Below, piece by piece: positions 54,959-64,000 of a stretch of 64,000 nt of DNA (its first letter is position 1; every line of letters starts with the position of its first letter). Under the pieces are notes generated by a model. The model was not told the DNA's origin. It made no database searches and worked only from the letters and a program-made list of their open reading frames with translations. The position numbers and the translations under genes are program-made. Origin of the DNA: Saprospiraceae bacterium (GTDB lineage Bacteria; Bacteroidota; Bacteroidia; Chitinophagales; Saprospiraceae); contig JAIPBE010000005.1 of the NCBI GenBank assembly GCA_021738725.1, forward strand, positions 92,802 to 156,801. Reading direction: 5' to 3'.

Positions 54959-57900
54959 ATGAAGAGGATCCTGACAATTATAGGAATCATCGGTTTATGC
55001 TATTCCACTTCCTATACCCAGATCACGGGAACGGCTTTCCGAGATTACAACGGCAACGGAATCAAAGAAGGTGGCGAACCAGGTGTTGCAGACATTATCG
55101 TCAATTTCTATAGCAATGCAGCACTTCCGGCGAAAGATCAATTGGTCGGTACCGTCACTACGAATACCTCCGGAGCTTATTCCTATACACCACCCTCCTA
55201 CCCCATACGGGTAGAGTTTACGATCCCTTCCAGTGGAGCCTGTGATCTGATGGCCGGACAGGATTATCCGGCTGCTAACGGAGATACCTATGGGACTTCA
55301 GTCCAGTTACTTACAGGAGACGGAACAGCAAATTTCATTGTGAGCTATCCCGTGGATTTTGCCCTTGATGAAAACCCACCCGTTTATGTCCCCTGCTATA
55401 CAAATGGAGATCCTCTTGCGGGTGGAAATGCAGGTGAAGCGGATGCCCTGGTTTCCTTCCATTATATGGATTCCGGGTATGGCTCCAATTCCGGTCGTGG
55501 ACCAACCAATCCGGTGGGACCTGCTCACGGTGTACTGGCCATAACCAAGCAGATAGGGTCTGCCTACGGCGTCGCCTATTCTCGACAGTCTGACCTCATT
55601 TTCACATCAGCATTCATGAAGCGTCACTCCGGGTTCGGGCCTCTGGGTGGCGGTGGTATTTATGTTGTGGACCCAAACAATATAGATCTGGTAGGGAGTC
55701 TTGCTTTTATGGATTTCGACGCATTGGGTATTCCCACAAGTGATGAGATCGGCGCGTACACCTTCCCTACATCAAACAGTCAGGAATTTGTCAGTAATGT
55801 GATCGGTACGAATGCACTAAGAGGACTTCCCGCCACAAAATCGACCCCTAACAATGACCCCGCTGCATATACGCAAGCGGGCAAATTGTCATTTGGAGAT
55901 ATGGATATCTCAGAAGACGGGCGCTATCTATACATCGTCAATTTGTATGATCGCAAACTGTATAGCATTGATCTGGTAGATCCCTTCAATCCTACAGCAC
56001 CTACCCTCCTCGACGTAGGTACACGGGTCAAAGCATTTCCGATTCCCAATCCTTGTACAACCACTGAAAATGGAGAATATCGACCTTTCGCCCTGAAGAT
56101 CCGCCGTGGAAAGGTGTTTGTCGGTGTTACTTGCTCCGGAGAAGATGCAGCCGGTGCCACCGTTGGTACACTGGCAGATGTACTGGGCACAGTCTATGAA
56201 TTTGATATTGCGACGGAAACCTTTGATCCGAGTCCCAAACTGCAATTTGATTTCAACTATACACGAACAAAGAATTTTGCACCCTGGCGTTCTAGCTGGC
56301 TGTCCGGCAATTTCAATGAAATAGGGGCACCCATGATCAGTGATATTGAATTCGATGCCCAGGGCAATATGCTATTGGGTGTCCGTGACCGCCGAGGTGA
56401 TCAGTTTGGCTATCAAAACTATCCACCCGTCGGAACAACATTGTATAATGATGCCACTGTGGGTGAACTGTTGCGCGCTGTGCGTGATCCAAATGGAGCA
56501 TCCTGCAATGACTATACCATTCAATTCAACCCGGAGTATTACAATGATAACGGGGTGCACCAGGAAGAAACGCAGGGTGGATTGGTGGTCCATTATACAG
56601 CTGCCTTTGATGGTGTTTTAACTACGGTTCTTGACCCGATCGGTATTTGGTCTGGTGGAACCTGGTTGTATAACAATGCAACAGGCCAAAGGGCTAATGT
56701 GGGATACGAGATCTTCTATTCTGCGGCATCAGGTCAAGGTGCCTCGACTTTTGGTAAAGCCAATGGCCTGGGTGACCTCGAGGCCCAGGGTATCGTCCCT
56801 CCGATCGAGATCGGCAACCTAGTCTGGGAAGACACCGACCGGGACGGCATCCAGGACGGAGATGAACCAGGTATCGCAGGTGTTATGGTAGAATTGCTGG
56901 ATTCACTCGGCAATCTTATTGCCATGGATGTCACAGATAATGATGGCGGGTATTATTTCAACTTCGACAATGTAAATGCCCCTAGTGGACCGGATCCTTA
57001 TACGACCTATATGTTGCGGATCAAGCCGGCTCAGTTTGTCAATGGCGAAGGTCAGGGTGTTCTTGCCGGGTATCTCCTGACGCTGACCAATGAGGTCGGG
57101 AATGGTGCACTGGACCAAAGTGATAACGATGCTGCCCTTGTCGGAGGTGTCCCCAAGCTCACCTTTACGACAGGCGCTAATGGCCAGAACAATCACTCTT
57201 ACGATTTTGGCTTCACCCCTTGCGAAGTCACCACAGCTGGACTAGATCCAATTTCAATCCTGTGTAATGACGGTGGCACCCCTAATGGCCTGACAACAGA
57301 TGATTTCATCTCCTTTACACTCACTCCGGAAGGAATCCAAACACATAACCCCTACACCGTATCGGTGATAGGCGGCGGAACTACGATCACACCGACATCC
57401 GCTAATTTTGGGGTACCCACCAACTTCCAGCTCGGTGCAGGAAGTGCCGATGGTGCTACCACCTGGACGATCCGTGTGACTGACGGAGATGATCCCAATT
57501 GCTTCATTGAAGTACAGATCGGTCCGATCGACAATTGCTCAGAAAACTGTGATCTGGTCCTGAACCCAGAGGCCATTTGTCAATTGGGTGGTGATCTGTA
57601 TGATCTGGTCGTCAGCTATACTTATGTCAACGATCTGGACGATGACCTGACCATTATGCTGGGATCAGGTGAAATGCAAACAGTAGCCGCGCCCGGACCG
57701 AACGGAGCGGGTATGGTGACCTTTACAGGTTTGTCCAATTTGGGCATCAGCGATATCCCGGTTACCGGGGCATTTGCCAACAACGTATTCTGCAGTGCAG
57801 ATACGTCCTACGATTCCCCTGATTATTGTTGCTTCATGGCCATTGATACCATTGTCGTTTCTGATTGCTTCCTGGGCACCTATAGCGTGGATCTCACGCT

Positions 57901-58717
57901 GACGTTTGCCGGGGTCCCCAATCAACTGGTGGTGGACATCAATAATCAATTGTTCAACATCACCCCATCCAGCCCATTCGGTACAGAGACTTTTACCATC
58001 TCTGGTCTCGATTGCAAATTGAGTACAGGCTATACGGTGGATGTTCTGGTTTACAATATCGATCTGCCGGTTTGTAATGACAGCCGAACAAACTACTACG
58101 AGATCCCCAAGCTGATCGTAGACCTGGGCGACCTGCCGATCAACTATCCGGTCACCTTTAACAATAATGGAGCTTACCACACCATGACCCCGCTACTTTA
58201 TCTGGGGAACTGTGTGGATAATGAGATCGAAGGTCAACCCAATCAGCAGGCTGGAACCATTATCAATGGAGATGACCACTCACCGGGAGAAAGTACGACC
58301 TACGGTAACTGTACAGTACCAGATGATGATGAGGATGGATTACTCTATACGCCAATGATTGCACCTGGTGCACCCTTGAGCCTCTGTATTAATCTTCTTC
58401 AGGATTTTGATGAAGATGCTTATCTGACTGCCTGGATCGACTGGAATGCAAATGGCTTCCTCGAAGCAGGAGAGCAAGTGATCAATCAGACCGTCACTGC
58501 AAATACAGGTAGTTATAGCAATTGCTTTACGGTGAACGTGCCGACTGATGCTGTTCTGGATACAGAGCTGGCAGTCAGAGTACGGTTGAATTTGAATGGA
58601 CCGGCTCTTCCCACCGGCCTTGCCATTGGTGGAGAGGTGGAGGATTATATGCTGGTATTAAGCTGCAATCCGGCGATTTGCCTGCCTGCATCTGTCACCC
58701 GGAAGAACCAGTTCTGA
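54959..58717 (+). CDS. Large secreted protein with SdrD B-like domains and C-terminal GEVED domain
   Basis: [71 protein letters not shown]...GGEVEDYML. Confidence 0.85.
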   Translation: MKRILTIIGIIGLCYSTSYTQITGTAFRDYNGNGIKEGGEPGVADIIVNFYSNAALPAKDQLVGTVTTNTSGAYSYTPPSYPIRVEFTIPSSGACDLMAGQDYPAANGDTYGTSVQLLTGDGTANFIVSYPVDFALDENPPVYVPCYTNGDPLAGGNAGEADALVSFHYMDSGYGSNSGRGPTNPVGPAHGVLAITKQIGSAYGVAYSRQSDLIFTSAFMKRHSGFGPLGGGGIYVVDPNNIDLVGSLAFMDFDALGIPTSDEIGAYTFPTSNSQEFVSNVIGTNALRGLPATKSTPNNDPAAYTQAGKLSFGDMDISEDGRYLYIVNLYDRKLYSIDLVDPFNPTAPTLLDVGTRVKAFPIPNPCTTTENGEYRPFALKIRRGKVFVGVTCSGEDAAGATVGTLADVLGTVYEFDIATETFDPSPKLQFDFNYTRTKNFAPWRSSWLSGNFNEIGAPMISDIEFDAQGNMLLGVRDRRGDQFGYQNYPPVGTTLYNDATVGELLRAVRDPNGASCNDYTIQFNPEYYNDNGVHQEETQGGLVVHYTAAFDGVLTTVLDPIGIWSGGTWLYNNATGQRANVGYEIFYSAASGQGASTFGKANGLGDLEAQGIVPPIEIGNLVWEDTDRDGIQDGDEPGIAGVMVELLDSLGNLIAMDVTDNDGGYYFNFDNVNAPSGPDPYTTYMLRIKPAQFVNGEGQGVLAGYLLTLTNEVGNGALDQSDNDAALVGGVPKLTFTTGANGQNNHSYDFGFTPCEVTTAGLDPISILCNDGGTPNGLTTDDFISFTLTPEGIQTHNPYTVSVIGGGTTITPTSANFGVPTNFQLGAGSADGATTWTIRVTDGDDPNCFIEVQIGPIDNCSENCDLVLNPEAICQLGGDLYDLVVSYTYVNDLDDDLTIMLGSGEMQTVAAPGPNGAGMVTFTGLSNLGISDIPVTGAFANNVFCSADTSYDSPDYCCFMAIDTIVVSDCFLGTYSVDLTLTFAGVPNQLVVDINNQLFNITPSSPFGTETFTISGLDCKLSTGYTVDVLVYNIDLPVCNDSRTNYYEIPKLIVDLGDLPINYPVTFNNNGAYHTMTPLLYLGNCVDNEIEGQPNQQAGTIINGDDHSPGESTTYGNCTVPDDDEDGLLYTPMIAPGAPLSLCINLLQDFDEDAYLTAWIDWNANGFLEAGEQVINQTVTANTGSYSNCFTVNVPTDAVLDTELAVRVRLNLNGPALPTGLAIGGEVEDYMLVLSCNPAICLPASVTRKNQF

Positions 58718-59105
58718 TCAACCCATACGTCCTGGCAAATGAGCCGGTATGACGGAATAGATATGATTAAGGGTTCATCAAACCTGTCACATTTCTCGAC
58801 ATCATGCACAATATGACAGCGGGAATACACACAGATTTGCACTCCCTTTTGCAAACCCTGGATGTCGATGTGGTCGTATCCAGAACAAAACAGATTATTC
58901 ACCAAAATCGGTAGCCTTCGGCCTCCGATTCAGGAGAAAACCTATATTCTTTTAGATGTCATTTATTAATATAATTGATTTCTTAATGAGTAGTCAAATG
59001 ATGTATAAACGTAACAGCAAGACCTGTTGCACTCCAACGCGATGGTCCAAACCATCCGTTGGGAAAACACCTCTACACATTGCTAATTTTTTGATGATGG
59101 TACCC

Positions 59106-62100
59106 ATGTTTACTTCCAATCGTGTAAAAAATCAACTGTTCAGCCGCACCTTGTGGGTTTTGTTGAGTGGTTTATTTCTGCTTGGCTTTTCCAGCCTGAG
59201 CGCCCAGGTCGATGTCTCATTGACCAGTTGGGCCAATAAGGTCATTGTCGCTAAGGGGGAATCATTCAATGTGCGCGTTGTGGCGCACAATGACGCCCAA
59301 ACGGCTAATACTGGCCTTCAAGTCATGGTGACTCCTCCCTTAGGGATCTCACAGACGGGTGTTGTGGCTCCTGCAGGAACAAACTTCTCGGCGGGCTTGT
59401 GGAATATTGGTTCTGCTATGACCGCTGGCGTGGATTCTCTGGTCCTGACCTTTACGTATACAGCAGATACAGAAGGTCCGCATGTGATCGTGTCAGAGGT
59501 CTATGCGCAGAATGAACTGGATCTGGATTCAGCACCAAATGATGGTGCCATCAAGCAGGATGACTATGCCACTGCCTTTGTGTCCGTGCCCCTTCGTTTT
59601 TGTGCTGCTACCGGAGATACCATCACTCTGCATGCACCTTTGGGATTGACAGATTATCAGTGGTATCTGGACCAGGGATTTGGACCTCTTCCAATAGCTG
59701 GTGCCACATCACCGGACTACGATGCATTCAGGCCTGGAACGTATACATACCAGGCCATAGATCCTGTTTCTCATTGCCCGGCTCTCGGTTGTTGCCCGAT
59801 CGTGTTGGATGAAAAGTGTATGGATCTGGCATTGTACAAGAAATTAGCCAACGGCCAACCAGAAATGGTTGAACCCGGAGATATTGTCACGTTTACCATC
59901 ACCGTGATCAATCAAGGGACCCTCACTGCTGATAACATTGTTCTTTCAGATTATATCCCGGCGCAAATGAGCTTTGTCGCCCAGGCCGGCTGGTCTGCAG
60001 GTGGAGGGATCGCCACGCGAACACTCGAAGCGAATGATGAGCTCCCCGCAGGCGGGTTACTTCCGGGTGCCAGTGTCAATGTTGACATCCAGCTTCGGGT
60101 CAATAGCCCGATGGCGAACAATACCATCATTACCAACTTCGCGGAGATCTCTTCTGCTACTGACACCGATGGTGTCAGTCAGCCAGATGTGGATTCCACT
60201 CCGGATAACATCAATACAGATGTATTCCTGGTCGATAATGATGTGGACGGAAACGGTAAGGCTAATGGCGATGAAGATGATCATGACCCTGCTTCTGTTA
60301 CTGTCGAGCCTTTCGACCTGGCGTTATACAAGCAGTTAGCCAATGGTCAGTCAGCTATGGTCGAACCCGGTGATGTGGTCACCTTTACGGTCACTGTTGT
60401 CAACCAGGGTTTGATCACGGCGGACAATATCGACCTCGCCGATTATTTCGACCCAGCGCAACTTTCATTATCCGATGCCGATTGGACGGCGGATGGCGTT
60501 GGTCGCATCTCTCTGATCAACACATTGGGCCCATTGACTCCCGGTGCCAGCACCTCAGTTGACGTCACCTTCACGGTGGCCTCTCCTCTTCCCAGTAACA
60601 CCGTGATCGTCAACTGGGCAGAGATCAGCGCTGCAACAGATGATGCCAACAACCCACAGGAGGACCTGGATTCTGACCCGGATAACAATCCGGGCGATCT
60701 CTTCCTGGTGGATGACGAGATCAACGGAAATGGTAAGGCTGGAGGTGATGAAGATGATCATGACAAAGCTGAACTGATCGTTGAGCCATTCGACCTGGCC
60801 CTTTACAAGACACTTGCGGTCGGCCAATCCGAATTAGTAGAGGCAAGCGACAAGGTCACATTTACCATTTATGTGGTCAACCAGGGGCTGATTGCTGCAG
60901 GTAATATTCAGTTGGTGGACTATGTCCCGACAGATATGACATTTGTTCCAGCGGACAACCCGCTGTGGAATCCGGATGCTACGATCACCCTTCCGGGCAT
61001 CCTGGCTCCAGGTGAGACCACCAGTATGGATATCGTCCTGACGGTGAACAGCCCACTGGCTGCCAATACGGTCATCATCAATAATGCCGAGATCAAAGGA
61101 GCGACCGACAACCTGGGGAATCCTCAGGAGGACATCGATTCTGATCCGGACATGAGCAATGACGATCTGTTCCTGGTAGATAATGAGATCAACGGCAACG
61201 GGAAAGTCGGCGGTGATGAGGATGATCACGATCCTGCTTCTGTAACCGTAGAACCCTTCGATCTGGCACTGTACAAGCAGTTGGCCAATGGCCAAAATAG
61301 CCAGGTCAAACCGGGTGATGATGTGTCCTATACAATTACCATTGTCAATCAGGGGCTTGTCGATGCAGGCAATATCAAGATCGTAGAGTATGTGCCTGCT
61401 GGTATGAGTTTCTCTTTGGCGAACAATCCGGCATGGTCTGCCTCAGGTGCCAATTATGTCACCACCTTACCAGGGGTGCTGGCTGCAGGCGCACAAACCA
61501 CGATCAATGTGGTCCTGACAGTAAACAACCCGATCGCGGCGAACACCACTCTGACAAACTTTGCAGAGATCGCCGCGGCCACCGATGACCTTGGCAACCC
61601 ACAGGTAGACATCGATTCCAATCCGGATGAGATGAATGATGACCTCCTGTTGGTGGATGATGATATCAATGGCGACGGCAAAAACAATGGTGACGAAGAT
61701 GATCACGACAAAGCAGAAGTAGTAGTCGATCCATTTGACATGGCCTTGTACAAGGCGTTGGCCAATGGCCAGGATGCCATGGTCGAGCCAGGCGACAATG
61801 TCACCTTTACCATTACAGTTGTCAACCAGGGAGCGATCACCGCGACGGATGTCGAAGTGACTGATTATGTTCCAGCTGGCTTCACGTTTGAGGCCGGCAG
61901 TAACAGCCCTATGTGGTCATATACAGCTGGCAAAGCCAAGCGGACGATCAGCGGACCTATTGCTCCCGGAGCATCCTCTTCCATTGATATCGTCTTACGC
62001 GTCAACAATCCACAGGCATCCGGTACAGTCATAACAAACTGGGCAGAGATCTCCGATGCCAAAGACCTGAATGGTGTATCTCAGCCGGATATTGATTCAG

Positions 62101-63929
62101 ATGCAGATGATGCCAACAACGATACATATTTGACAGATAACGACATCAACGGCAATGGAAAAATGAATGGAGATGAGGATGATCATGATCCTGCTTCAGT
62201 CATTGTAAAGCCATTTGACCTTGCCCTTGTCAAAGAACTGGCCATTGGCCAACCCGCACTTGTCGCCGCTGGTGACAAAGTGACCTATAGCATTACGGTA
62301 TTCAACCAGGGCATGATCGCCGCTGGCAATATTGTGCTGGCAGATTATGTACCCGGCGATATGACCTTTGATCTGCTGGATAATCCAGGATGGGCGCTAG
62401 CCGGATCGACTGCTACGTTCCCTGTCCCAGGAACATTGGCCCCAGGCGCATCAGTATCCGCGAATGTGGTGTTGACCGTCAACAGTCCATTAGCCTCCAA
62501 TACAGTCATTACCAACTGGGCAGAGATTGCTGCCGCTACAGATGATCAGGGGAATACACAGGTGGATATTGACTCAGATCCGGACCAATCCAATAATGAC
62601 AAATATTTACTGGACAATGATATTTCCGGCAACGGAAAAGGAATGGAAGATGAGGATGATCACGATCCTGCGTCTGTCACAGTCCTGCCTTTCGACCTGG
62701 CATTATACAAGCAGTTGGGTGCCGGTCAAAACAGCAATGTCAAGCCGGGTGACAAGGTCACATATACGATCTCAGTAGTCAACCAGGGACTGGTGGCTGC
62801 CGCCAACATTCAGGTGGTTGATTATCTGCCCACTGAGATGAGTTTCATCCCAGCCGACAATCTGACCTGGTCGGCCAATGGCAACAAACCATTTACCTTC
62901 CTGGGTGTCACATTGAACCCGGGCGAGACCTACAGTGTCGATCTGATCCTGACAGTCAATGCCCCTCTGCCTGCAAATACCAAGATCCGCAATTTCGCTG
63001 AGATCGCTGCTGCGACCGATGATTCTGGCAACCCACAGGTGGATCTGGATTCGAAGCCAGACTTCAACAATGACGACCTCGTCCTCCAGAACGATTACAT
63101 CGATGGCGACGGAAAGAATGGCGGAGATGAAGACGATCATGACTACGAAGATGTCATGGTGGATCCCTTCGACCTTGCCCTGGTCAAGCAGCTGGCCCCC
63201 GGTCAAGCTGAACAAGTCGCTCCAGGTGAATTGGTCAACTTCAGAATTACGGTCACCAACCAGGGTCTTATTCCAGCTGACAATATTCAACTGGTCGATT
63301 ATGTGCCTGGTACGATGACCTATGAGCAGGCTCAGAATCCGCTCTGGAGCATCGTGGCTGGAAAGCCAATGACAACGCTGAGTGCCGTCCTCAATCCGGG
63401 CCAAAGTGTTACTCGTGACATTGTTTTGCGCGTGAACAGCCCGCTCGCTGCCAACACCATTATCACCAACTGGGCGGAGATCTCTTCGGCCATAGATGAT
63501 AATGGCAATGCACAGATCGATTTGGATTCCGATCCAGATGCGGTGAATAACGATAAATTCCTCGTAGATGATTATATCGACGGAGACGGCAAGAATGGTG
63601 GTGATGAAGACGATCACGACAAAGCAGTTGTGATCACTAAGCCTTTCGACCTCGCGTTGGACAAAGTCCTCAGTGGTGGCCAGTCTGCTTCTGTAGAGCC
63701 CGGTGATAAGGTGTCATTCGACATTCGCGTATACAATCAGGGCATGGTCTCAGCCAATAATATCGAACTGACCGATTATGTGCCTGCCGGTATGACATAT
63801 GTCCAGGCAGACAACCCGCAATGGGCGTTGGTGGCTGGAAAGCCAACTACGACCATTACTACTCATATGTTTGTAAAAGTAGAGAATTTGGTTCATCTTG
63901 ATCAGGATGAATCGAAGCCGGGCAGGTAA
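59106..63929 (+). CDS. Secreted DUF11-repeat protein, nine tandem units, last one incomplete
   Basis: Signal peptide TLWVLLSGLFLLGFSSLSAQ; units begin (F)DLALYKxLAxGQ... and carry VDNDINGNGKxxGDEDDHD linkers; start codon ambiguous (58956-59106). Confidence 0.85.
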   Translation: MFTSNRVKNQLFSRTLWVLLSGLFLLGFSSLSAQVDVSLTSWANKVIVAKGESFNVRVVAHNDAQTANTGLQVMVTPPLGISQTGVVAPAGTNFSAGLWNIGSAMTAGVDSLVLTFTYTADTEGPHVIVSEVYAQNELDLDSAPNDGAIKQDDYATAFVSVPLRFCAATGDTITLHAPLGLTDYQWYLDQGFGPLPIAGATSPDYDAFRPGTYTYQAIDPVSHCPALGCCPIVLDEKCMDLALYKKLANGQPEMVEPGDIVTFTITVINQGTLTADNIVLSDYIPAQMSFVAQAGWSAGGGIATRTLEANDELPAGGLLPGASVNVDIQLRVNSPMANNTIITNFAEISSATDTDGVSQPDVDSTPDNINTDVFLVDNDVDGNGKANGDEDDHDPASVTVEPFDLALYKQLANGQSAMVEPGDVVTFTVTVVNQGLITADNIDLADYFDPAQLSLSDADWTADGVGRISLINTLGPLTPGASTSVDVTFTVASPLPSNTVIVNWAEISAATDDANNPQEDLDSDPDNNPGDLFLVDDEINGNGKAGGDEDDHDKAELIVEPFDLALYKTLAVGQSELVEASDKVTFTIYVVNQGLIAAGNIQLVDYVPTDMTFVPADNPLWNPDATITLPGILAPGETTSMDIVLTVNSPLAANTVIINNAEIKGATDNLGNPQEDIDSDPDMSNDDLFLVDNEINGNGKVGGDEDDHDPASVTVEPFDLALYKQLANGQNSQVKPGDDVSYTITIVNQGLVDAGNIKIVEYVPAGMSFSLANNPAWSASGANYVTTLPGVLAAGAQTTINVVLTVNNPIAANTTLTNFAEIAAATDDLGNPQVDIDSNPDEMNDDLLLVDDDINGDGKNNGDEDDHDKAEVVVDPFDMALYKALANGQDAMVEPGDNVTFTITVVNQGAITATDVEVTDYVPAGFTFEAGSNSPMWSYTAGKAKRTISGPIAPGASSSIDIVLRVNNPQASGTVITNWAEISDAKDLNGVSQPDIDSDADDANNDTYLTDNDINGNGKMNGDEDDHDPASVIVKPFDLALVKELAIGQPALVAAGDKVTYSITVFNQGMIAAGNIVLADYVPGDMTFDLLDNPGWALAGSTATFPVPGTLAPGASVSANVVLTVNSPLASNTVITNWAEIAAATDDQGNTQVDIDSDPDQSNNDKYLLDNDISGNGKGMEDEDDHDPASVTVLPFDLALYKQLGAGQNSNVKPGDKVTYTISVVNQGLVAAANIQVVDYLPTEMSFIPADNLTWSANGNKPFTFLGVTLNPGETYSVDLILTVNAPLPANTKIRNFAEIAAATDDSGNPQVDLDSKPDFNNDDLVLQNDYIDGDGKNGGDEDDHDYEDVMVDPFDLALVKQLAPGQAEQVAPGELVNFRITVTNQGLIPADNIQLVDYVPGTMTYEQAQNPLWSIVAGKPMTTLSAVLNPGQSVTRDIVLRVNSPLAANTIITNWAEISSAIDDNGNAQIDLDSDPDAVNNDKFLVDDYIDGDGKNGGDEDDHDKAVVITKPFDLALDKVLSGGQSASVEPGDKVSFDIRVYNQGMVSANNIELTDYVPAGMTYVQADNPQWALVAGKPTTTITTHMFVKVENLVHLDQDESKPGR
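59820..63860 (+). repeat. Tandem DUF11-encoding repeat array, period about 465-480 bp
   Basis: Unit starts near 59830, 60316, 60790, 61255, 61732, 62212, 62690, 63167, 63644. Confidence 0.88.
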
Positions 63930-64000
63930 ACACATTCTACTCCTAAATACGGTAAAGATACCGATATACAAGTTGAGGTAAGACCTGCCTGGTTCTCTCT

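Noticed and set aside
60443-63617. Series of minus-strand ORFs (e.g. 62772-63617, 281 aa) inside the DUF11 array
   Set aside because: Antisense shadow of the repeats; sequence is Ile/Val/Asp-rich low complexity mirroring GATGATCATGAC-type codons, with no own start context

Overview
Chromosomal window from a Bacteroidota bacterium. The lineage is inferred from T9SS-type C-terminal domains, TTTG-N19-TAnnTTTG promoters and Saprospiraceae-like secreted proteins. Coding density is high, with about 50 recognisable genes. Housekeeping genes include fabH-like, miaA, gap, pgk, mazG, rpsO, pnp, rsmE, rseP, hscB, tRNA-Glu and tRNA-Leu. A scattered cell-surface glycan locus spans about 13.4-33.7 kb (GT4/GT2 glycosyltransferases, methyltransferases, WecB, flippase, YfhO, RfbB, UDP-glucuronate decarboxylase-like SDR, DegT aminotransferase). 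Secreted or surface proteins include a choice-of-anchor-B protein, a dockerin-like protease, an alpha-2-macroglobulin, an MbnP-like protein, an SdrD/GEVED protein and a 9-unit DUF11 repeat protein. I saw no CRISPR array, rRNA, intact transposase or clear defence island. The less ordinary signals are: decayed tandem tRNA-Leu copies (52.4-52.8 kb); an unannotated 53-aa single-TM gene with its own palindrome, promoter and terminator (47.1-47.6 kb); a 189-bp element bounded by 13-bp inverted repeats (33.9-34.06 kb); a family of CCGCC/GGCGG palindromes; and a DUF11 array that breaks off mid-repeat near the window end. No function was confirmed by a search; all family calls are from reading the translations.
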